Shown here: piece by piece, positions 29,037 to 41,227 of the stretch
Layout of the letters: every line of letters starts with the position of its first letter
Numbering within the stretch: position 1 is the first letter of the stretch
Source: Lachancea kluyveri NRRL Y-12651
Lineage: Eukaryota; Ascomycota; Saccharomycetes; Saccharomycetales; Saccharomycetaceae
DNA length: 64,000 nucleotides
Direction of reading: 5' to 3'
Assembly (NCBI GenBank): GCA_000149225.2
Contig: CM000691.1
Span: 124,001-188,000, forward strand
Notes under the pieces: generated by a model
What the model saw: the letters and a program-made list of their open reading frames with translations, nothing else
The model's database searches: none
What the model was told of the DNA's origin: nothing
Translations under genes and position numbers: made by a program

Positions 29037-30746
29037 TTACATCATACCTGGCATACCTGGCATACCAGCTGGTGGCGCAGCAGCGCCGTTTGGTTGAGGA
29101 GCGTCAACAATGGCAACTTCCGTGGTGGCTAACAGAGAAGCAACACCAGAAGCGTCTACTAAACCACTTCTAACAACCTTAAATGGATCAATAATACCGA
29201 CTGCCAACATGTCTGCATATTCGCCTTTAGCGGCGTTGTAACCCTTGTTGAAGTCGGCACCAAAATCGTCGATGATCTTACCGACAATGACAGAACCCTC
29301 TTCGCCAGCGTTTTCAATGATCTTTCTGGCTGGTCTGGTGATGGCCTTTCTGATAATGTCAACACCCAACTTTTGGTCAAAGTTTTCGGTTTCAACTTCA
29401 TCCAAAACCCTAGAAGCCTTCAACAGAGCAGTACCACCGCCTGGTAGGATACCTTCTTCGACGGCAGCTCTTGTGGCGTTCAAAGCATCGTCGTAACGGT
29501 CCTTCTTTTCACCAACTTCAACTTCAGAAGAACCACCCACTCTAATAACAGCAACACCGCCGGACAATTTGGCCAAACGTTCTTGCAATTTTTCCTTTTC
29601 GTAAGAGTTGGTAGTAGTCAAGTCGATGGAATTTTTGATCTGTTCGATTCTGGTTCCGATGGCCTCCTTGGTACCGTTACCATTCAAAATAACGGTATCT
29701 TCTTTGGTAATGGTGACGGAGTCACAAGAACCCAAAAGTTCCAAAGTACAGTTTTCTGGTTTCAAGTCCAATTCTTCGGTAAAGACGGTACCGCCTGTTA
29801 GAATGGCAACATCACCCAATGTGTTCTTTCTGTTGTCACCAAAGCCTGGGGCCTTTACGGCGCAAACTTTAACTTGGCCTCTCAACTTGTTCAAAATACA
29901 AGCAGCCAAAGCTTCACCGTCGATGTCTTCAGCGACAATCAATAGGGGTCTTCTGGTTTGGTTGGAAATCTCTAGAGCTGGCAAAACATCTTGAATAGAA
30001 GAAATTTTCTTTTCACTCAACAACAGCAATGGTTTTTCAAATTCAACTTTACCAGACTTAGCATCGGTGACAAAGTATGGAGAGATAAAACCACGGTCAA
30101 ATCTCATACCTTCGGTGACTTCCAATTCATCTTCCAAAGTTCTACCTTCCTTAATCGTGATAACACCTTCTTTACCCACTTTTTCCATGGCAGAGGCCAA
30201 AAGCTTACCGACGTGAGCATCACCGTTGGCGGAAATGGTGGCAACTTGGGCAATTTCAGCAGACGTAGTAATTTCCTTCTTGTTAGCACCCAAGAATTCA
30301 ATCACCTTCTCAACTGCAGCTTGAGTACCTCTTCTCAAATCCATTGGATTACAACCGGCAGCCACATTCTTGACAGATTCGGTGAAAATCGCTCTACCCA
30401 AGACAGTAGCAGAAGTAGTACCATCACCGGCTGCTTCGTTAGTCTTGGAGGCAACTTCTTGCAACAGCTTAGCACCCATGTTTTCAAACTTGTCTTCCAA
30501 AACAATGGATCTTGCGACAGTGACACCGTCTTTAGTAATCTTTGGAGCACCAAATGGTTGCTCGATCAAAACGTTTCTACCTTTTGGACCCAAAGTAGCA
30601 GAGACGGCGTTGGCCAGAGTTTCGACACCTTTCAACAAGGCGGCTCTGCCTTCAACACCAAACTTCAACTCTTTGTGGGAGGAGTAACAACGACGCAACA
30701 AGGAGGATGTGGTCTTCTTCAAAGAAGGACGAGTAGCTCTTAGCAT
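29037..30746 (-). CDS. HSP60: Mitochondrial chaperonin Hsp60
   Basis: A 569-aa group I chaperonin of the mitochondrial matrix that folds imported proteins in a double ring with Hsp10. It has a presequence of ~22 residues rich in Arg/Ser/Leu ([20 protein letters not shown]), then the GroEL fold: [39 protein letters not shown] (ATP-binding DGTT), apical domain [10 protein letters not shown], and [13 protein letters not shown], ending in GGM-type repeats (GMPGMPGMM). Codon use is strongly biased, as in highly expressed yeast genes, which leaves long open frames on the opposite strand. Position matches YLR259C. Confidence 0.98.
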   Translation of the reverse strand: MLRATRPSLKKTTSSLLRRCYSSHKELKFGVEGRAALLKGVETLANAVSATLGPKGRNVLIEQPFGAPKITKDGVTVARSIVLEDKFENMGAKLLQEVASKTNEAAGDGTTSATVLGRAIFTESVKNVAAGCNPMDLRRGTQAAVEKVIEFLGANKKEITTSAEIAQVATISANGDAHVGKLLASAMEKVGKEGVITIKEGRTLEDELEVTEGMRFDRGFISPYFVTDAKSGKVEFEKPLLLLSEKKISSIQDVLPALEISNQTRRPLLIVAEDIDGEALAACILNKLRGQVKVCAVKAPGFGDNRKNTLGDVAILTGGTVFTEELDLKPENCTLELLGSCDSVTITKEDTVILNGNGTKEAIGTRIEQIKNSIDLTTTNSYEKEKLQERLAKLSGGVAVIRVGGSSEVEVGEKKDRYDDALNATRAAVEEGILPGGGTALLKASRVLDEVETENFDQKLGVDIIRKAITRPARKIIENAGEEGSVIVGKIIDDFGADFNKGYNAAKGEYADMLAVGIIDPFKVVRSGLVDASGVASLLATTEVAIVDAPQPNGAAAPPAGMPGMPGMM

Positions 30747-32195
30747 GATGGACTTTCCTTAGTTTCTCTTTAGTTTGATTGGAGCAACGAAATTCAAGGG
30801 TTTTTGCCACCTGAAAACCGGGTCGGCCCTCGCCCTTTAAATAGTTTTCCCCTTTCTCCGGGAAAAAATTTTCTACCAAAATCATCTAGAAATTTCTATG
30901 CGACGTTAAAACGACGGCTTCGTGCCAAGTGGTATAAGGACACATAATGGGCCAAATCCAATGAATACTATTCAAACGTTCTGCATGACTCACGAATAAA
31001 ACTCCATACCGTTTCCACCAAATTCTTGAAGCGTGAATTCTCGCACCTGTTACTGGACGAGCCTGATAAAATATCTCAAACGTTTTTTGCTGACGCTTGC
31101 CGCATTACACGTACACAGCGATAAACAAGATTCCATCCGTACACCGTATATAATGCAGACGCTGGACATTTCTTCACGTAATCCCGACATCGGCGGCTAA
31201 GACACTTGTACACTTTTAGGCGTTGAACACACATCCAAAGATAAGGGGAAAAAAGCAAGTCGCGGCCCAGTGTTATAATTCCGGATCATTTGAACAATGT
31301 GAATTTCTGGTAGATTATTGTTTGATACAAAAAAGAAAATAATAACAACAACAACGAATGACAACGATTCTCCGGATAATTAAATTATTGGCATTTAGAA
31401 AAAAGGGGAAAAGAAAAAAAATGTGATTTTTGGTTGTGAGTTCGTCAAAGTAGTCTTTAAGAACTTCAGCTACCTTTAAACATCACTTCGCTTCGAGGAA
31501 AATTTGCTATCCATAACGAAATGGTTTTTGATTTTGGCACTGCATCGTATTGGATTAGGTAATCTGACGGGACTAGCAAGAAAAGTTTCGCCGCATTGAA
31601 GAAAACGCTAGTGAATTCTAACAAAGTGTCCGGCATCTAAATCATTTATAGTTGAAAGCTTCTGACTTATACCATAGCTTTCAGCTTCTGACTTAGACTT
31701 GTTATATGCTACGCTAACCGTCGATGCTTGTGGCATTTTAGCAGAACGTCTTGATGAGCAAAATAAAAAAAAAGAGCAGTAAAAAAAACAGCTGCTAGAT
31801 TACATACTTCTAAATATATCATCTAATCCAATTTGAATACCCGTATGGAAAATTCTCAACACTGCTCTCATAACTCTTTTTCTGATAAGTCCAAAAATGA
31901 GCAATTTTCTCTGCCAGACACATGGGTCCTACAGCGGAACACCTCAAAAGAGCAATTTGTTGGATACACTCCATTATATTCTCAATAGTTACTGTATTTC
32001 AGTGAGACTATTGATTATGGGTAAAGAAAAGAAAAAAAAAAAGGAAACCGGTGTCTGGAGCCGTCACTTTGTTTAAAAAAAATAATCCTACGACATTTAA
32101 GGATATAAAAGGATGATAAATAATTAAACTGCTTCATAAAGACGCATATGTTTGTTGACAGTAATAACGAGTGGTTTTGAAAAAAGAAAAAGAAA
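30747..32195. other. HSP60 / ATG22-like divergent promoter region
   Basis: 1.45 kb. The HSP60 side has a heat-shock-element-like site (listed). The middle is AT-rich with A tracts; no gene, tRNA or LTR is seen. A SUC-type repeat is absent. The sequence AGCTTCTGACTTA occurs twice near 31656-31697, a short direct repeat. Confidence 0.5.
30888..30897 (-). promoter_or_regulatory. Heat-shock-element-like palindrome upstream of HSP60
   Basis: AGAAATTTCT contains GAA-AT-TTC, two inverted nGAAn units with the correct 2-bp gap, 142 bp upstream of the HSP60 ATG. A further GAAATTC lies near 30789. Hsf1 regulation of HSP60 is known in yeast; this site is a motif match only. Confidence 0.4.
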
Positions 32196-33899
32196 ATGGC
32201 AACGGCTAAACTCTTGGGTGTTCCAAATAGCCGTCATAAATACGACAGCGGTTTGGTCAGCTGTTGCGATTCAGAAGGTGCAGTGACGTTCCATTTAAAC
32301 AATCACGGAGACAAGAAAGACATCCATGAACAAACAGAACCAATTGACTCGGTTTCATCTTCGAATTCTAAACAAACATATGGCCTAGAAAGATGGGATA
32401 CAAATAGAATATTCTATGCATGGCTTTTAGTATGCTACTCAACTGGCCCTACTTCCGCCATGTCCAAATCATACGTTCCTGCTGTAATTCAATCCATAGC
32501 ACACGCTTTGGGCCATAAGAAGGGATCCAATGAACCTTGTGATAAAAGAGGCGACAACTGTTACGTTCAATTTGGTACTGGAGAGGTTCAGTACTCTTCA
32601 TATGTTTTATACCTAAAAGCTATTTATACTTCAATTGAGGGACTGATTGCTATTATACTCATGGGGATTGCCGATTATTCCAACTACAGAAAGTGGTTGA
32701 TGTGTGGTTCGATATTTCTCTTTGGTTGTTTTGCTATCCCATTTGTTGGATTGACTGCTGCAACGAGACCAGTATTGATCATCGCATCAACGCTTTACTC
32801 CTTATTACTAGTTCTTGACACAGTTTACCAAATAACCGAAGCATCCTATATCCCGATTTTTATGAGAGCCAGGTATCAGAAATTGGTTAAAATGACTGCA
32901 GACGAAGAAGAGACTGAGTCTGAAGACCAAGTACCTGCGGGTGGTAAGGTGTTGAAAAGAGGAGCCACCGTTAGTGCTACAGGTCTAATCATAGGAAACG
33001 TTGGTGGCATCACCGCATTGTCGATAGGTGTGGTAATAACCCAAACGAAAGGAACCGCACTGGATATTGGATACCATGATTTTTTACTCGCAATAACGGT
33101 GGCAGGTTGCGTTACTACAGGGTTTTCCATCATATCCGCTTTTCTAATACCTAGTTTAAAGGGCAAAGATTTCGATTTCAGTGAAAATGGTAACAAAACT
33201 TTGGCCATATTAACTTTCCCTATGAAAAGGTTTTGTCATATACTAACTGAAATCTACCAGTACAAAGAAGCTTTCAAGTATGTGATTGCGTGGGTGCTAT
33301 GGAACATCTCTTACTCAAACTTTCTGTCTATTTTCGGTTTACTATTCAGGTCAACATTGGGTGTTGGTAGTTCTGATAGAGAGTATACTATATGGCAGTT
33401 TATTTCTTATGTCGTTGGGTCTTTGGGTTCTTTATTCTGGATGCTCGCCTATAGTTGGATTTGTGGTAGACAAGCTGACAGGAAAAATGTCAGAAGTATC
33501 AAGAGATCTCTGTACTTTTTACTGTCTTTTGGATTTTTTGCAAATTTCTGGGGAGCAATAGGTGCTAATTCAGATAGTATGGTTGGATTTAAGCATAGAT
33601 GGGAGTTCTGGACTTTTCAGGTGCTGTTCGTCAGCTCCAGTAGTGCCATCAGATCTCTAAACCGAGTAGTTTACAGCAGTTTACTACCAAATGGGGAAGA
33701 AAGCCAGTATTTCGGATTAGAAATAATGCTTGGTTTAGCTACGGGCTGGTCAGAATCTTTAGTGATAGCAGTTATTCAAGACAGAACCGGAAATTCAAGA
33801 TTGCCATTTATACCAAATTGCTGTCTTTTTGGCGTTGCGGTATTATTTTACTGGTGGACTGATTTGGAAAAGGGAATGAAACAAGCAGATAAAATCTAG
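32196..33899 (+). CDS. ATG22-like vacuolar membrane transporter
   Basis: A 567-aa multi-pass membrane protein of the Atg22-like branch of the major facilitator superfamily. S. cerevisiae Atg22 is a vacuolar effluxer of amino acids after autophagy. The ~60-residue N-terminus is cytosolic and polar; conserved segments follow: FYAWLLVCYSTGPTSAMSKSYVPAVIQ, LIAIILMGIADYSNYRKWLM, and a soluble loop with an acidic patch (TADEEETESEDQ). About ten further hydrophobic helices are visible. I am fairly sure of the family but not that it is the ATG22 ortholog; it may be a second, lineage-restricted paralog. In S. cerevisiae nothing lies between HSP60 and LCB5. Confidence 0.8.
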   Translation: MATAKLLGVPNSRHKYDSGLVSCCDSEGAVTFHLNNHGDKKDIHEQTEPIDSVSSSNSKQTYGLERWDTNRIFYAWLLVCYSTGPTSAMSKSYVPAVIQSIAHALGHKKGSNEPCDKRGDNCYVQFGTGEVQYSSYVLYLKAIYTSIEGLIAIILMGIADYSNYRKWLMCGSIFLFGCFAIPFVGLTAATRPVLIIASTLYSLLLVLDTVYQITEASYIPIFMRARYQKLVKMTADEEETESEDQVPAGGKVLKRGATVSATGLIIGNVGGITALSIGVVITQTKGTALDIGYHDFLLAITVAGCVTTGFSIISAFLIPSLKGKDFDFSENGNKTLAILTFPMKRFCHILTEIYQYKEAFKYVIAWVLWNISYSNFLSIFGLLFRSTLGVGSSDREYTIWQFISYVVGSLGSLFWMLAYSWICGRQADRKNVRSIKRSLYFLLSFGFFANFWGAIGANSDSMVGFKHRWEFWTFQVLFVSSSSAIRSLNRVVYSSLLPNGEESQYFGLEIMLGLATGWSESLVIAVIQDRTGNSRLPFIPNCCLFGVAVLFYWWTDLEKGMKQADKI

Positions 33900-34330
33900 T
33901 TAAAAGTATATATGTCTATAGTTGAACCTTCATTATTCTACTTTTCAGCATGTCAGCTCGTGTTCTCTTCTTATCTCCGACGCGCGATATACGCTGTTGC
34001 CGCAGAGCACCCTGCCCGTCAGTTTTTTTTCCCTTCATACCACCACCCCCCCCCTGCAGATAGAAAACTCACAAAAAAAAAAAGGCTCGAAGAATCTTAT
34101 GAGCACAATTGTAGAATATAGATTCTTCGCGTAGCATCCCATCATCAAGAATAAAAAAAGGAGAATAATATTCTATACATTTTATTACTCCATCCTCTAT
34201 ACATTCTAAGCAAATCGCGTTGAAGTTAACGAAAAGAGGACTAAGAAAAAGGAACATCACATCCGAAGAAGTTAGTATCCCAGACGAAAGCCCGAAAAAA
34301 GAAAAGAATTACTTTAACAAGAAGAGTCTG
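33900..34330. other. Leader region of LCB5
   Basis: 431 bp between the ATG22-like stop and the LCB5 ATG. A C10 run lies near 34049 and an A12 run near 34072. The last 111 bp are open in the LCB5 frame without an ATG. Confidence 0.5.
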
Positions 34331-36007
34331 ATGAGAGGAGTCAATAGGTTGAGAAACTCACTCAATAGAGCTGTATTAAGTGACAGTGGTATTGTCATCA
34401 AAGATCAACAGCTCAATGGAAACGCGTCCTTTGATGACATTGAAAGTGTTGGAAGTAGTGCTTTCGAAACCGCATCATTAATCAGCTGTGTGACCTGCCT
34501 CAGCGACACTGGTGACAAGCATGATGTTGGTAATAACTCTTCTTTGCTGCTACCGTCCAACACCGTGATTCCTTACGGAAAGATTTTGGCAGCCCGGTAT
34601 ATTGGTGAACCTAGAGGTAACGGCACCTCTACTACCAATTCATACACGGACGATCCATTCTCTGATGATAATCGCCAATCTTCCTCATCACCAGGTCTAC
34701 CTCAGGATGTTGGCTCTTCACACCTGGTGGAGATAACATTTGCCAAACCAAGACGTAATGACCTAGTTCCGAAAAAAGTCACCTTATCCATTGATTCACT
34801 CGCCTCGTCATCTACCGATGTTGTTGAAGAGATACTAGACAGAAGTTACAAATCTACGAAAAGAAACAAGTCTATACTGGTAATCATCAATCCTCATGGT
34901 GGTAAAGGAAGGGCTAACAAGCTATATGTTTCTAAAGCCAAACCTATCCTAATTGCAAGCCAATGTACCGTCGAAATCTTAGAAACCACATACCACCGTC
35001 ACGCCATAGACATCGCACAGAATATCGATATCGATAAGTATGATGTTATTGCTTGCGCATCTGGTGATGGTATCCCTCATGAGGTTTTAAATGGGTTATA
35101 CAGGAGAGCTGACCGTGCTAAGGCATTCAATAAAGTAGCAATAACCCAATTGCCATGCGGATCTGGTAATGCGATGAGTGTTTCATGCCATGGAACCAGC
35201 AATCCTTCTCATGCTGCATTATCTTTGGTTAAGTCACTTGAAACAAGAATAGACATCATGTGCTGCTCCCAGTCGTCATATGTCGATCAACCAAGGCTTT
35301 CCTTCTTGAGTCAGACGTACGGTGTTATTGCCGAGTCTGATATCAATACGGAATTCATCAGGTGGATGGGCCCTGCAAGATTTGAGCTAGGTGTCACTGT
35401 CAATGTATTACAAAGGAAAAGGTATCCATGTGATATCTATGTGAAATATGCAGCAAAGTCGAAAAATGAATTAAGGAATCATTACATTTACCATAAGGAT
35501 AGATTGGCTACAGCAAGAACTACCAAGACAGATAGCGAAGAGGAGGAAGAGGACATTAAAATTGACGAATCAAACTTTCAGTTGAAATATCCGTTAGACG
35601 AGCCTATACCTGCAGATTGGGAAAAAATAGATCCCGATCTAGCAGATAATATCGGCATTTTTTACACCGGTAAAATGCCATACATTGCTGCCGACACAAA
35701 GTTCTTCCCTGCTGCTCTGCCCGACGATGGTACTATGGATTTAGTTTTAACAGACGCAAGGACGTCGATTACACGGATGGCTCCGATTTTACTATCCTTA
35801 GACAAAGGTTACCATGTACTGCAACCTGAAGTGCAGCACTCTAAAATCCTAGCATACAAGTTGGTTCCTAAGGTTAAACAAAGTGTGATATCGGTAGACG
35901 GTGAAAATTTCCCATATGAACCGTTGCAAGTAGAGATACTACCTCGCTTGTGTAAAACTTTACTGAAAACTGGTAGTTACGTGGAAACTAATTTCGATTC
36001 CATGTAA
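34331..36007 (+). CDS. LCB5: Sphingoid long-chain base kinase (Lcb4/Lcb5)
   Basis: A 558-aa kinase that phosphorylates dihydrosphingosine and phytosphingosine, feeding long-chain base phosphates to Dpl1 or signalling. From the ATG at 34331 ([18 protein letters not shown]). The N-terminus has [15 protein letters not shown], like S. cerevisiae Lcb5. The diacylglycerol kinase-type catalytic domain starts near residue 182 ([32 protein letters not shown]) and continues through [17 protein letters not shown] and [20 protein letters not shown]. The end [10 protein letters not shown] matches Lcb5. It is the single pre-duplication gene for LCB4/LCB5; the symbol LCB5 is chosen for resemblance. The frame is open 37 codons further upstream, to a TTG at 34220. 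Confidence 0.95.
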   Translation: MRGVNRLRNSLNRAVLSDSGIVIKDQQLNGNASFDDIESVGSSAFETASLISCVTCLSDTGDKHDVGNNSSLLLPSNTVIPYGKILAARYIGEPRGNGTSTTNSYTDDPFSDDNRQSSSSPGLPQDVGSSHLVEITFAKPRRNDLVPKKVTLSIDSLASSSTDVVEEILDRSYKSTKRNKSILVIINPHGGKGRANKLYVSKAKPILIASQCTVEILETTYHRHAIDIAQNIDIDKYDVIACASGDGIPHEVLNGLYRRADRAKAFNKVAITQLPCGSGNAMSVSCHGTSNPSHAALSLVKSLETRIDIMCCSQSSYVDQPRLSFLSQTYGVIAESDINTEFIRWMGPARFELGVTVNVLQRKRYPCDIYVKYAAKSKNELRNHYIYHKDRLATARTTKTDSEEEEEDIKIDESNFQLKYPLDEPIPADWEKIDPDLADNIGIFYTGKMPYIAADTKFFPAALPDDGTMDLVLTDARTSITRMAPILLSLDKGYHVLQPEVQHSKILAYKLVPKVKQSVISVDGENFPYEPLQVEILPRLCKTLLKTGSYVETNFDSM

Positions 36008-36193
36008 ATGGGGCTTGATTTTTACTGGTGCTTCTACATTTGGTGTCAACTGAGAAGTACATCTTCACTAGTAGAACAAAATTTAAAAAGTAACAAAAAA
36101 AAACATTATAGTTGTTGTATTTATTGTACAAGTTACATAGGTTGTTCACAGCACCGAACAAATGGTAAAGTAAATAACTGATGCATTTAGAAA

Positions 36194-37566
<1,373 letters not shown>

Positions 37567-37761
37567 TTATTTCTTACCAGACTTCTTGATACCACCACCA
37601 ACTAATGGCTTACCAGATTTGATGTTGGCCATTAAAGCCTTTTTAGCAGCAGCGTCAGCCTTTTGCTTTTGCTTAAAGGCCTCTTCTTCTGGATCTAAAT
37701 CTTGTTGTTGTTTCTTCTTTTGCTTTAAAGGCTTTAACTTACCACCTTGACGACCGGACAT
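37567..37761 (-). CDS. TMA7: Translation machinery-associated protein Tma7
   Basis: A 64-aa, very basic protein of the coiled-coil domain 72 / Tma7 family (MSGRQGGKLKPLKQKKK; GKPLVGGGIKKSGKK). In S. cerevisiae Tma7 co-purifies with ribosomes and its loss slightly changes translation. It is full length and nearly all Lys/Gln/Ala/Gly. Position and strand match YLR262C-A, between YPT6 and RED1. Confidence 0.95.
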   Translation of the reverse strand: MSGRQGGKLKPLKQKKKQQQDLDPEEEAFKQKQKADAAAKKALMANIKSGKPLVGGGIKKSGKK

Positions 37762-38365
37762 TTTTGGATACTTAATACTTGACTGGATTGGTGTTGGAGA
37801 GAGATAAATCTTTGAGAAAAGGAAAACTAAAATTTTCCTTGAGGGCCTAAAAGAAGAAACTCGGAAAATTCACAAATCCGAGAATTTCCACAAGATTTTC
37901 AAGACTCTTCAGGTCCGCAGGATCCAGTATGAAGCTAAAAGTTCAATATGAAATAATCTTTGCGTGTAGATAGTATGACTGGATACCTGAAATGAATGTT
38001 TATATAGTCTTCCTCCCTTTTTTAATTTTTATTTTTTCAATAGAATCATTTGGAATAAGCCACAACCGTAACCATAGGACTTTCCCTTGTATTCAACAGT
38101 GATGTTTCTTAGTCTTTCGACATTTCAGAAATGCATGTATTTTTGATGTTGAAGGTGAGGGGCACCCTTATATGTTAATGTCATTCTTTCTGGCTGCTCT
38201 GGTGTATGTGGTTATGTTGTACCGATTAACCCACATAGCAGCCATGCTACACCAAGTATGTCGGCTCTTACTGATTATAATGATTAGATGCAAACTTAAT
38301 AAGCGGGGCTTTAAGAATCTACAACGGTTACATGTTAACTTAGATAACTCTAGTTGTCATAAATA
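37762..38365. other. TMA7 promoter and GLN4 3' flank
   Basis: 604 bp with no supported gene. The 91-codon + strand frame at 38172-38447 runs into GLN4 antisense and is rejected. Confidence 0.5.
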
Positions 38366-40771
38366 TTATTTAGTACCATCCTTCAAGCTGACTATTCTGT
38401 TTAATATAATCTTTCCATCTTCACTGTCCTTATCTAAGGTAAAGTAACCGACTCTCATAGCTTGGAACCTGCATACCTCCTTTCTATCCTTCTCCTCCTC
38501 CACATAAAATGGAGATTCCTTAACACTATTCACAACCCAAGGGGAATTCTTGATAACATGGTCAAAATTGTGTTCAACCAAAGATTTAGTGTAAACGATT
38601 TCACTTTCGGGGTTGATATCATTCAAGTAACCTTCTGGATGAGAGGATGGGTTTTCAGAGTTGAATAGTTGGTTGTAAACCCTAGTTTCTGAAATGGTAA
38701 CCGGCGAGTTATGCTTTGCAGAAAATGGAACCCACTGAATGTAAGCCTTGGGCTTCTTTGCCTTGGCTTGATCATTGTCGTATTTAACGTGGATTCTAAC
38801 AATCTTGCCATCTGAATCTCTGTCTACAGATTGGAATGAAACCGTGTATGGAACCTTAATCAAACCAACTGGTTGGGTTGGAGTCAGTCTAAAGAATTCC
38901 TTGTCATCAGCAGCTTCAGAGAAATCGGATCTTTCTATGAAGAACTTTTTAGTAAACGGAACAGTCCTGTCACCAAACTCTGGAGTACCAGGTCTGTATG
39001 GGATAGTGACCATTTCTTCGTAGTCTTCTGGTAGGTTATCCACAACGATCTCGACTGGGTCCAGCACAAACATCAGTCTAGCCGTGGTGTCTTCCAAGTA
39101 CTTTCTAATGGCACTTTCAAATCTAACAACTTGGATATTGGTAGTGCTAGTTGTAACACCCAAGGTGTTAATAAAAGACAAAATCGCACCCGGTGGGACA
39201 CCACGTCTACGGATAGCTTCCAAAGTGAATAAACGTGGGTCATTCCATCCTCTGACAATGCCTTCGTTGACCAATTTAGCAATTTTCCTCTTGGATAGAA
39301 CAGTACCAGTGATGTTCAATCTACCATACTCTCTTTGGGCTGGTCTAAAAACATGAACCTGATCACATAACCACTCGTAACTTTCTCTGGACAAATAGAA
39401 TTCAGTAGTACACAAGGAGTGCGTGATGTTTTCAAAAGAATCGACCAAACAGTGTGTGAAATCATAGGTTGGGTAGATCTTCCATTTGTCACCAGTTCTT
39501 GGGTGAGGAGCGTTTAAAACTCTATAAGCAATCAAATCCCACATTTGTGGAGATGGAGAAGACAAGTCTTGCTTCATTCTCAAAATAGCTTCTCCTGGTT
39601 TATACACACCGTCTCTCATCTTTCTAAATTCTTCTAAATTCTCTTCGATTGGTCTATCGCGGTGTACACAAGCAACCCTTTCACCACCTGGTGTACCATC
39701 TTCTTTGATACCACGACCACGCTTAATTTCTTCTGCAGTACAGTGGCAAACATATGCTTTACCATTCTTGATCAGAACTTCAGCGAGGTCGTATAGCTTA
39801 TCGAAGTAATCAGAGGAGTAAGTGATTTTCCAAGGCTCAAAACCCAACCAGGAGACCATTCTTTTAATACTTTCAAAATACTCTGGCGCCTCAGCTTCTG
39901 GATTGGTGTCATCAAATCTCAAATAGCACACACCATTGTGGTATTTAGCATAGCCAAAGTTGACCATGATAGCCTTAGAGTGACCAATATGCAAGTATCC
40001 GTTAGGTTCAGGGGGGAATCTAGTACGGACCTTACCATCAGTGGCTCTCAAGTGCTCTGCCATCAATTCAGGGTAAGCTTGAGGATTCTCACCAACTCTA
40101 TGTAGGTCCCCTAAGAAACCTTCATTGAACATAGTTCTTTCTGAACCAGAAGTTTTTTCAACCTTGGTCGAGGATGACTTGGTTTCCTTTTTCTTTTTCT
40201 TTTCCTTCTTGACAATGTCTCTTTCATCCTTTGGACCCAAAACCTTTAAGATTTCTTGGTCAATGACGGGCTTGAAGTAACGTGGTTCAGCCCATTTCAA
40301 CTCTGGTAAGTTCTTTACGGTAGCGAATATACCAGGAACCAACTTGTACCTCTCCTTCAAAATAACTTCTTTGTTGTCTTCAATGTATTTGATAACACGA
40401 GATCTGACTTGATCCTCAGTAATAACGATACCAACACCAGCGTTTTCTTTTAAGCCTTCGACAGAAGCCTTTTCTCCTTCTTCTTTGACGTACTTATAGG
40501 CAGCATCGACTTGCAATGCAGTCTTCAGACTACCATCTAGGATAGAAGAGACGATTAGCTCTTGGTTTGGTAATTCGTTGCCCTTGATTTGAGATGCCAA
40601 GTTATGAGCCAAAGCCCTAGTTGACTTGTCCCATCTGGTTTCTTGAGGAGCAGCTTTGATAAGAGATTCCAACGAAGTAGATACTTTCTTGTTCTTTACA
40701 ATTTCTTTAACCTTAGGTCCCTCGAACCCAACGTTACTAAATAATTGAGTTAGCTCTTCAACTGACGCCAT
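38366..40771 (-). CDS. GLN4: Glutaminyl-tRNA synthetase
   Basis: An 801-aa class I cytosolic synthetase that charges tRNA-Gln. It has the eukaryotic N-terminal appended domain (about 1-190, helical, ending in a Lys-rich linker KKEKKKKKETKSSS), then the catalytic core with PPEPNGYLHIGHSKA (HIGH motif), YLRFDDTNPEAE, and VLSKRKIAKLV (KMSKS-type loop), followed by two beta-barrel anticodon-binding domains (LDPVEIVVDNLPED; VKESPFYVEEEKDRKEVCRFQAMRVGYF). Strand matches YOR168W. A Gcn4 site and a Reb1 site lie upstream. Confidence 0.97.
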   Translation of the reverse strand: MASVEELTQLFSNVGFEGPKVKEIVKNKKVSTSLESLIKAAPQETRWDKSTRALAHNLASQIKGNELPNQELIVSSILDGSLKTALQVDAAYKYVKEEGEKASVEGLKENAGVGIVITEDQVRSRVIKYIEDNKEVILKERYKLVPGIFATVKNLPELKWAEPRYFKPVIDQEILKVLGPKDERDIVKKEKKKKKETKSSSTKVEKTSGSERTMFNEGFLGDLHRVGENPQAYPELMAEHLRATDGKVRTRFPPEPNGYLHIGHSKAIMVNFGYAKYHNGVCYLRFDDTNPEAEAPEYFESIKRMVSWLGFEPWKITYSSDYFDKLYDLAEVLIKNGKAYVCHCTAEEIKRGRGIKEDGTPGGERVACVHRDRPIEENLEEFRKMRDGVYKPGEAILRMKQDLSSPSPQMWDLIAYRVLNAPHPRTGDKWKIYPTYDFTHCLVDSFENITHSLCTTEFYLSRESYEWLCDQVHVFRPAQREYGRLNITGTVLSKRKIAKLVNEGIVRGWNDPRLFTLEAIRRRGVPPGAILSFINTLGVTTSTTNIQVVRFESAIRKYLEDTTARLMFVLDPVEIVVDNLPEDYEEMVTIPYRPGTPEFGDRTVPFTKKFFIERSDFSEAADDKEFFRLTPTQPVGLIKVPYTVSFQSVDRDSDGKIVRIHVKYDNDQAKAKKPKAYIQWVPFSAKHNSPVTISETRVYNQLFNSENPSSHPEGYLNDINPESEIVYTKSLVEHNFDHVIKNSPWVVNSVKESPFYVEEEKDRKEVCRFQAMRVGYFTLDKDSEDGKIILNRIVSLKDGTK

Positions 40772-40892
40772 AACTGATATAATGGTTGAGGCTTTCCAAT
40801 TAACAGTTAATCGATAATATGGAATTGTCTTCTCCTATATAAGTCACAGCTCTATTCGGATGTCAAAAATTTTCAGCAATAAAAACAAAGAA

Positions 40893-40925
40893 TTACCCGG
40901 AATATAGTATATACAGGATGAGTCA
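40893..40925 (-). promoter_or_regulatory. Reb1 and Gcn4 sites upstream of GLN4
   Basis: TTACCCGG at 40893-40900 is a Reb1 consensus and TGAGTCA at 40919-40925 is a perfect Gcn4 half-palindrome site. They are 120-155 bp upstream of the GLN4 ATG. Gcn4 activation is established for several aminoacyl-tRNA synthetase genes in yeast. Confidence 0.6.
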
Positions 40926-41145
40926 GATTCGCAGCCATATATCATATACGTAGAAAGAGAGATAGCTATACTATCATCGGAATCTAAATTGAAACCAAGA
41001 TCCTTTTGCACAGAACATTGCCGTCGAAGAGTGGTAAGCCTAGTTCCCTCTCCAGTATAGGCAATGATAAATTAAACAGTGATACCACGAACATTTACAC
41101 ATATATCATAATAAACGAAATGAAACAAATACAGGTGATTTTACT

Positions 41146-41155
41146 CGGCGGCTAA
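41146..41155 (+). promoter_or_regulatory. URS1-like (Ume6) site upstream of RED1
   Basis: CGGCGGCTAA lies about 75 bp upstream of the RED1 ATG at 41228. The URS1 core bound by Ume6 in S. cerevisiae meiotic genes is GGCGGCTA, which is present here in full. It supports mitotic repression and early meiotic induction of this RED1 gene. Confidence 0.65.
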
Positions 41156-41227
41156 CCTTTCCCTTTCAGTCATACATATCCCAGGATAAACAAACTAGAA
41201 CCAGAGGAGACACATCAAGGTAATAGT

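Larger units (their letters stand above)
40772..41227. other. GLN4-RED1 divergent promoter
   Basis: 456 bp between divergent genes. The GLN4-proximal half carries the Reb1 and Gcn4 motifs listed separately. I see no clear Ume6 URS1 core (GGCGGCT is the nearest: TCGGCGGCTAA at about 41145-41155) 75-80 bp upstream of RED1; that GGCGGCTA sequence is a good URS1 core and would fit meiotic control. Confidence 0.55.

Noticed and set aside
29991-30743. 250-codon open frame antisense to HSP60
   Set aside because: It lies fully inside HSP60, whose strong codon bias leaves long open antisense frames. It resembles no protein family.
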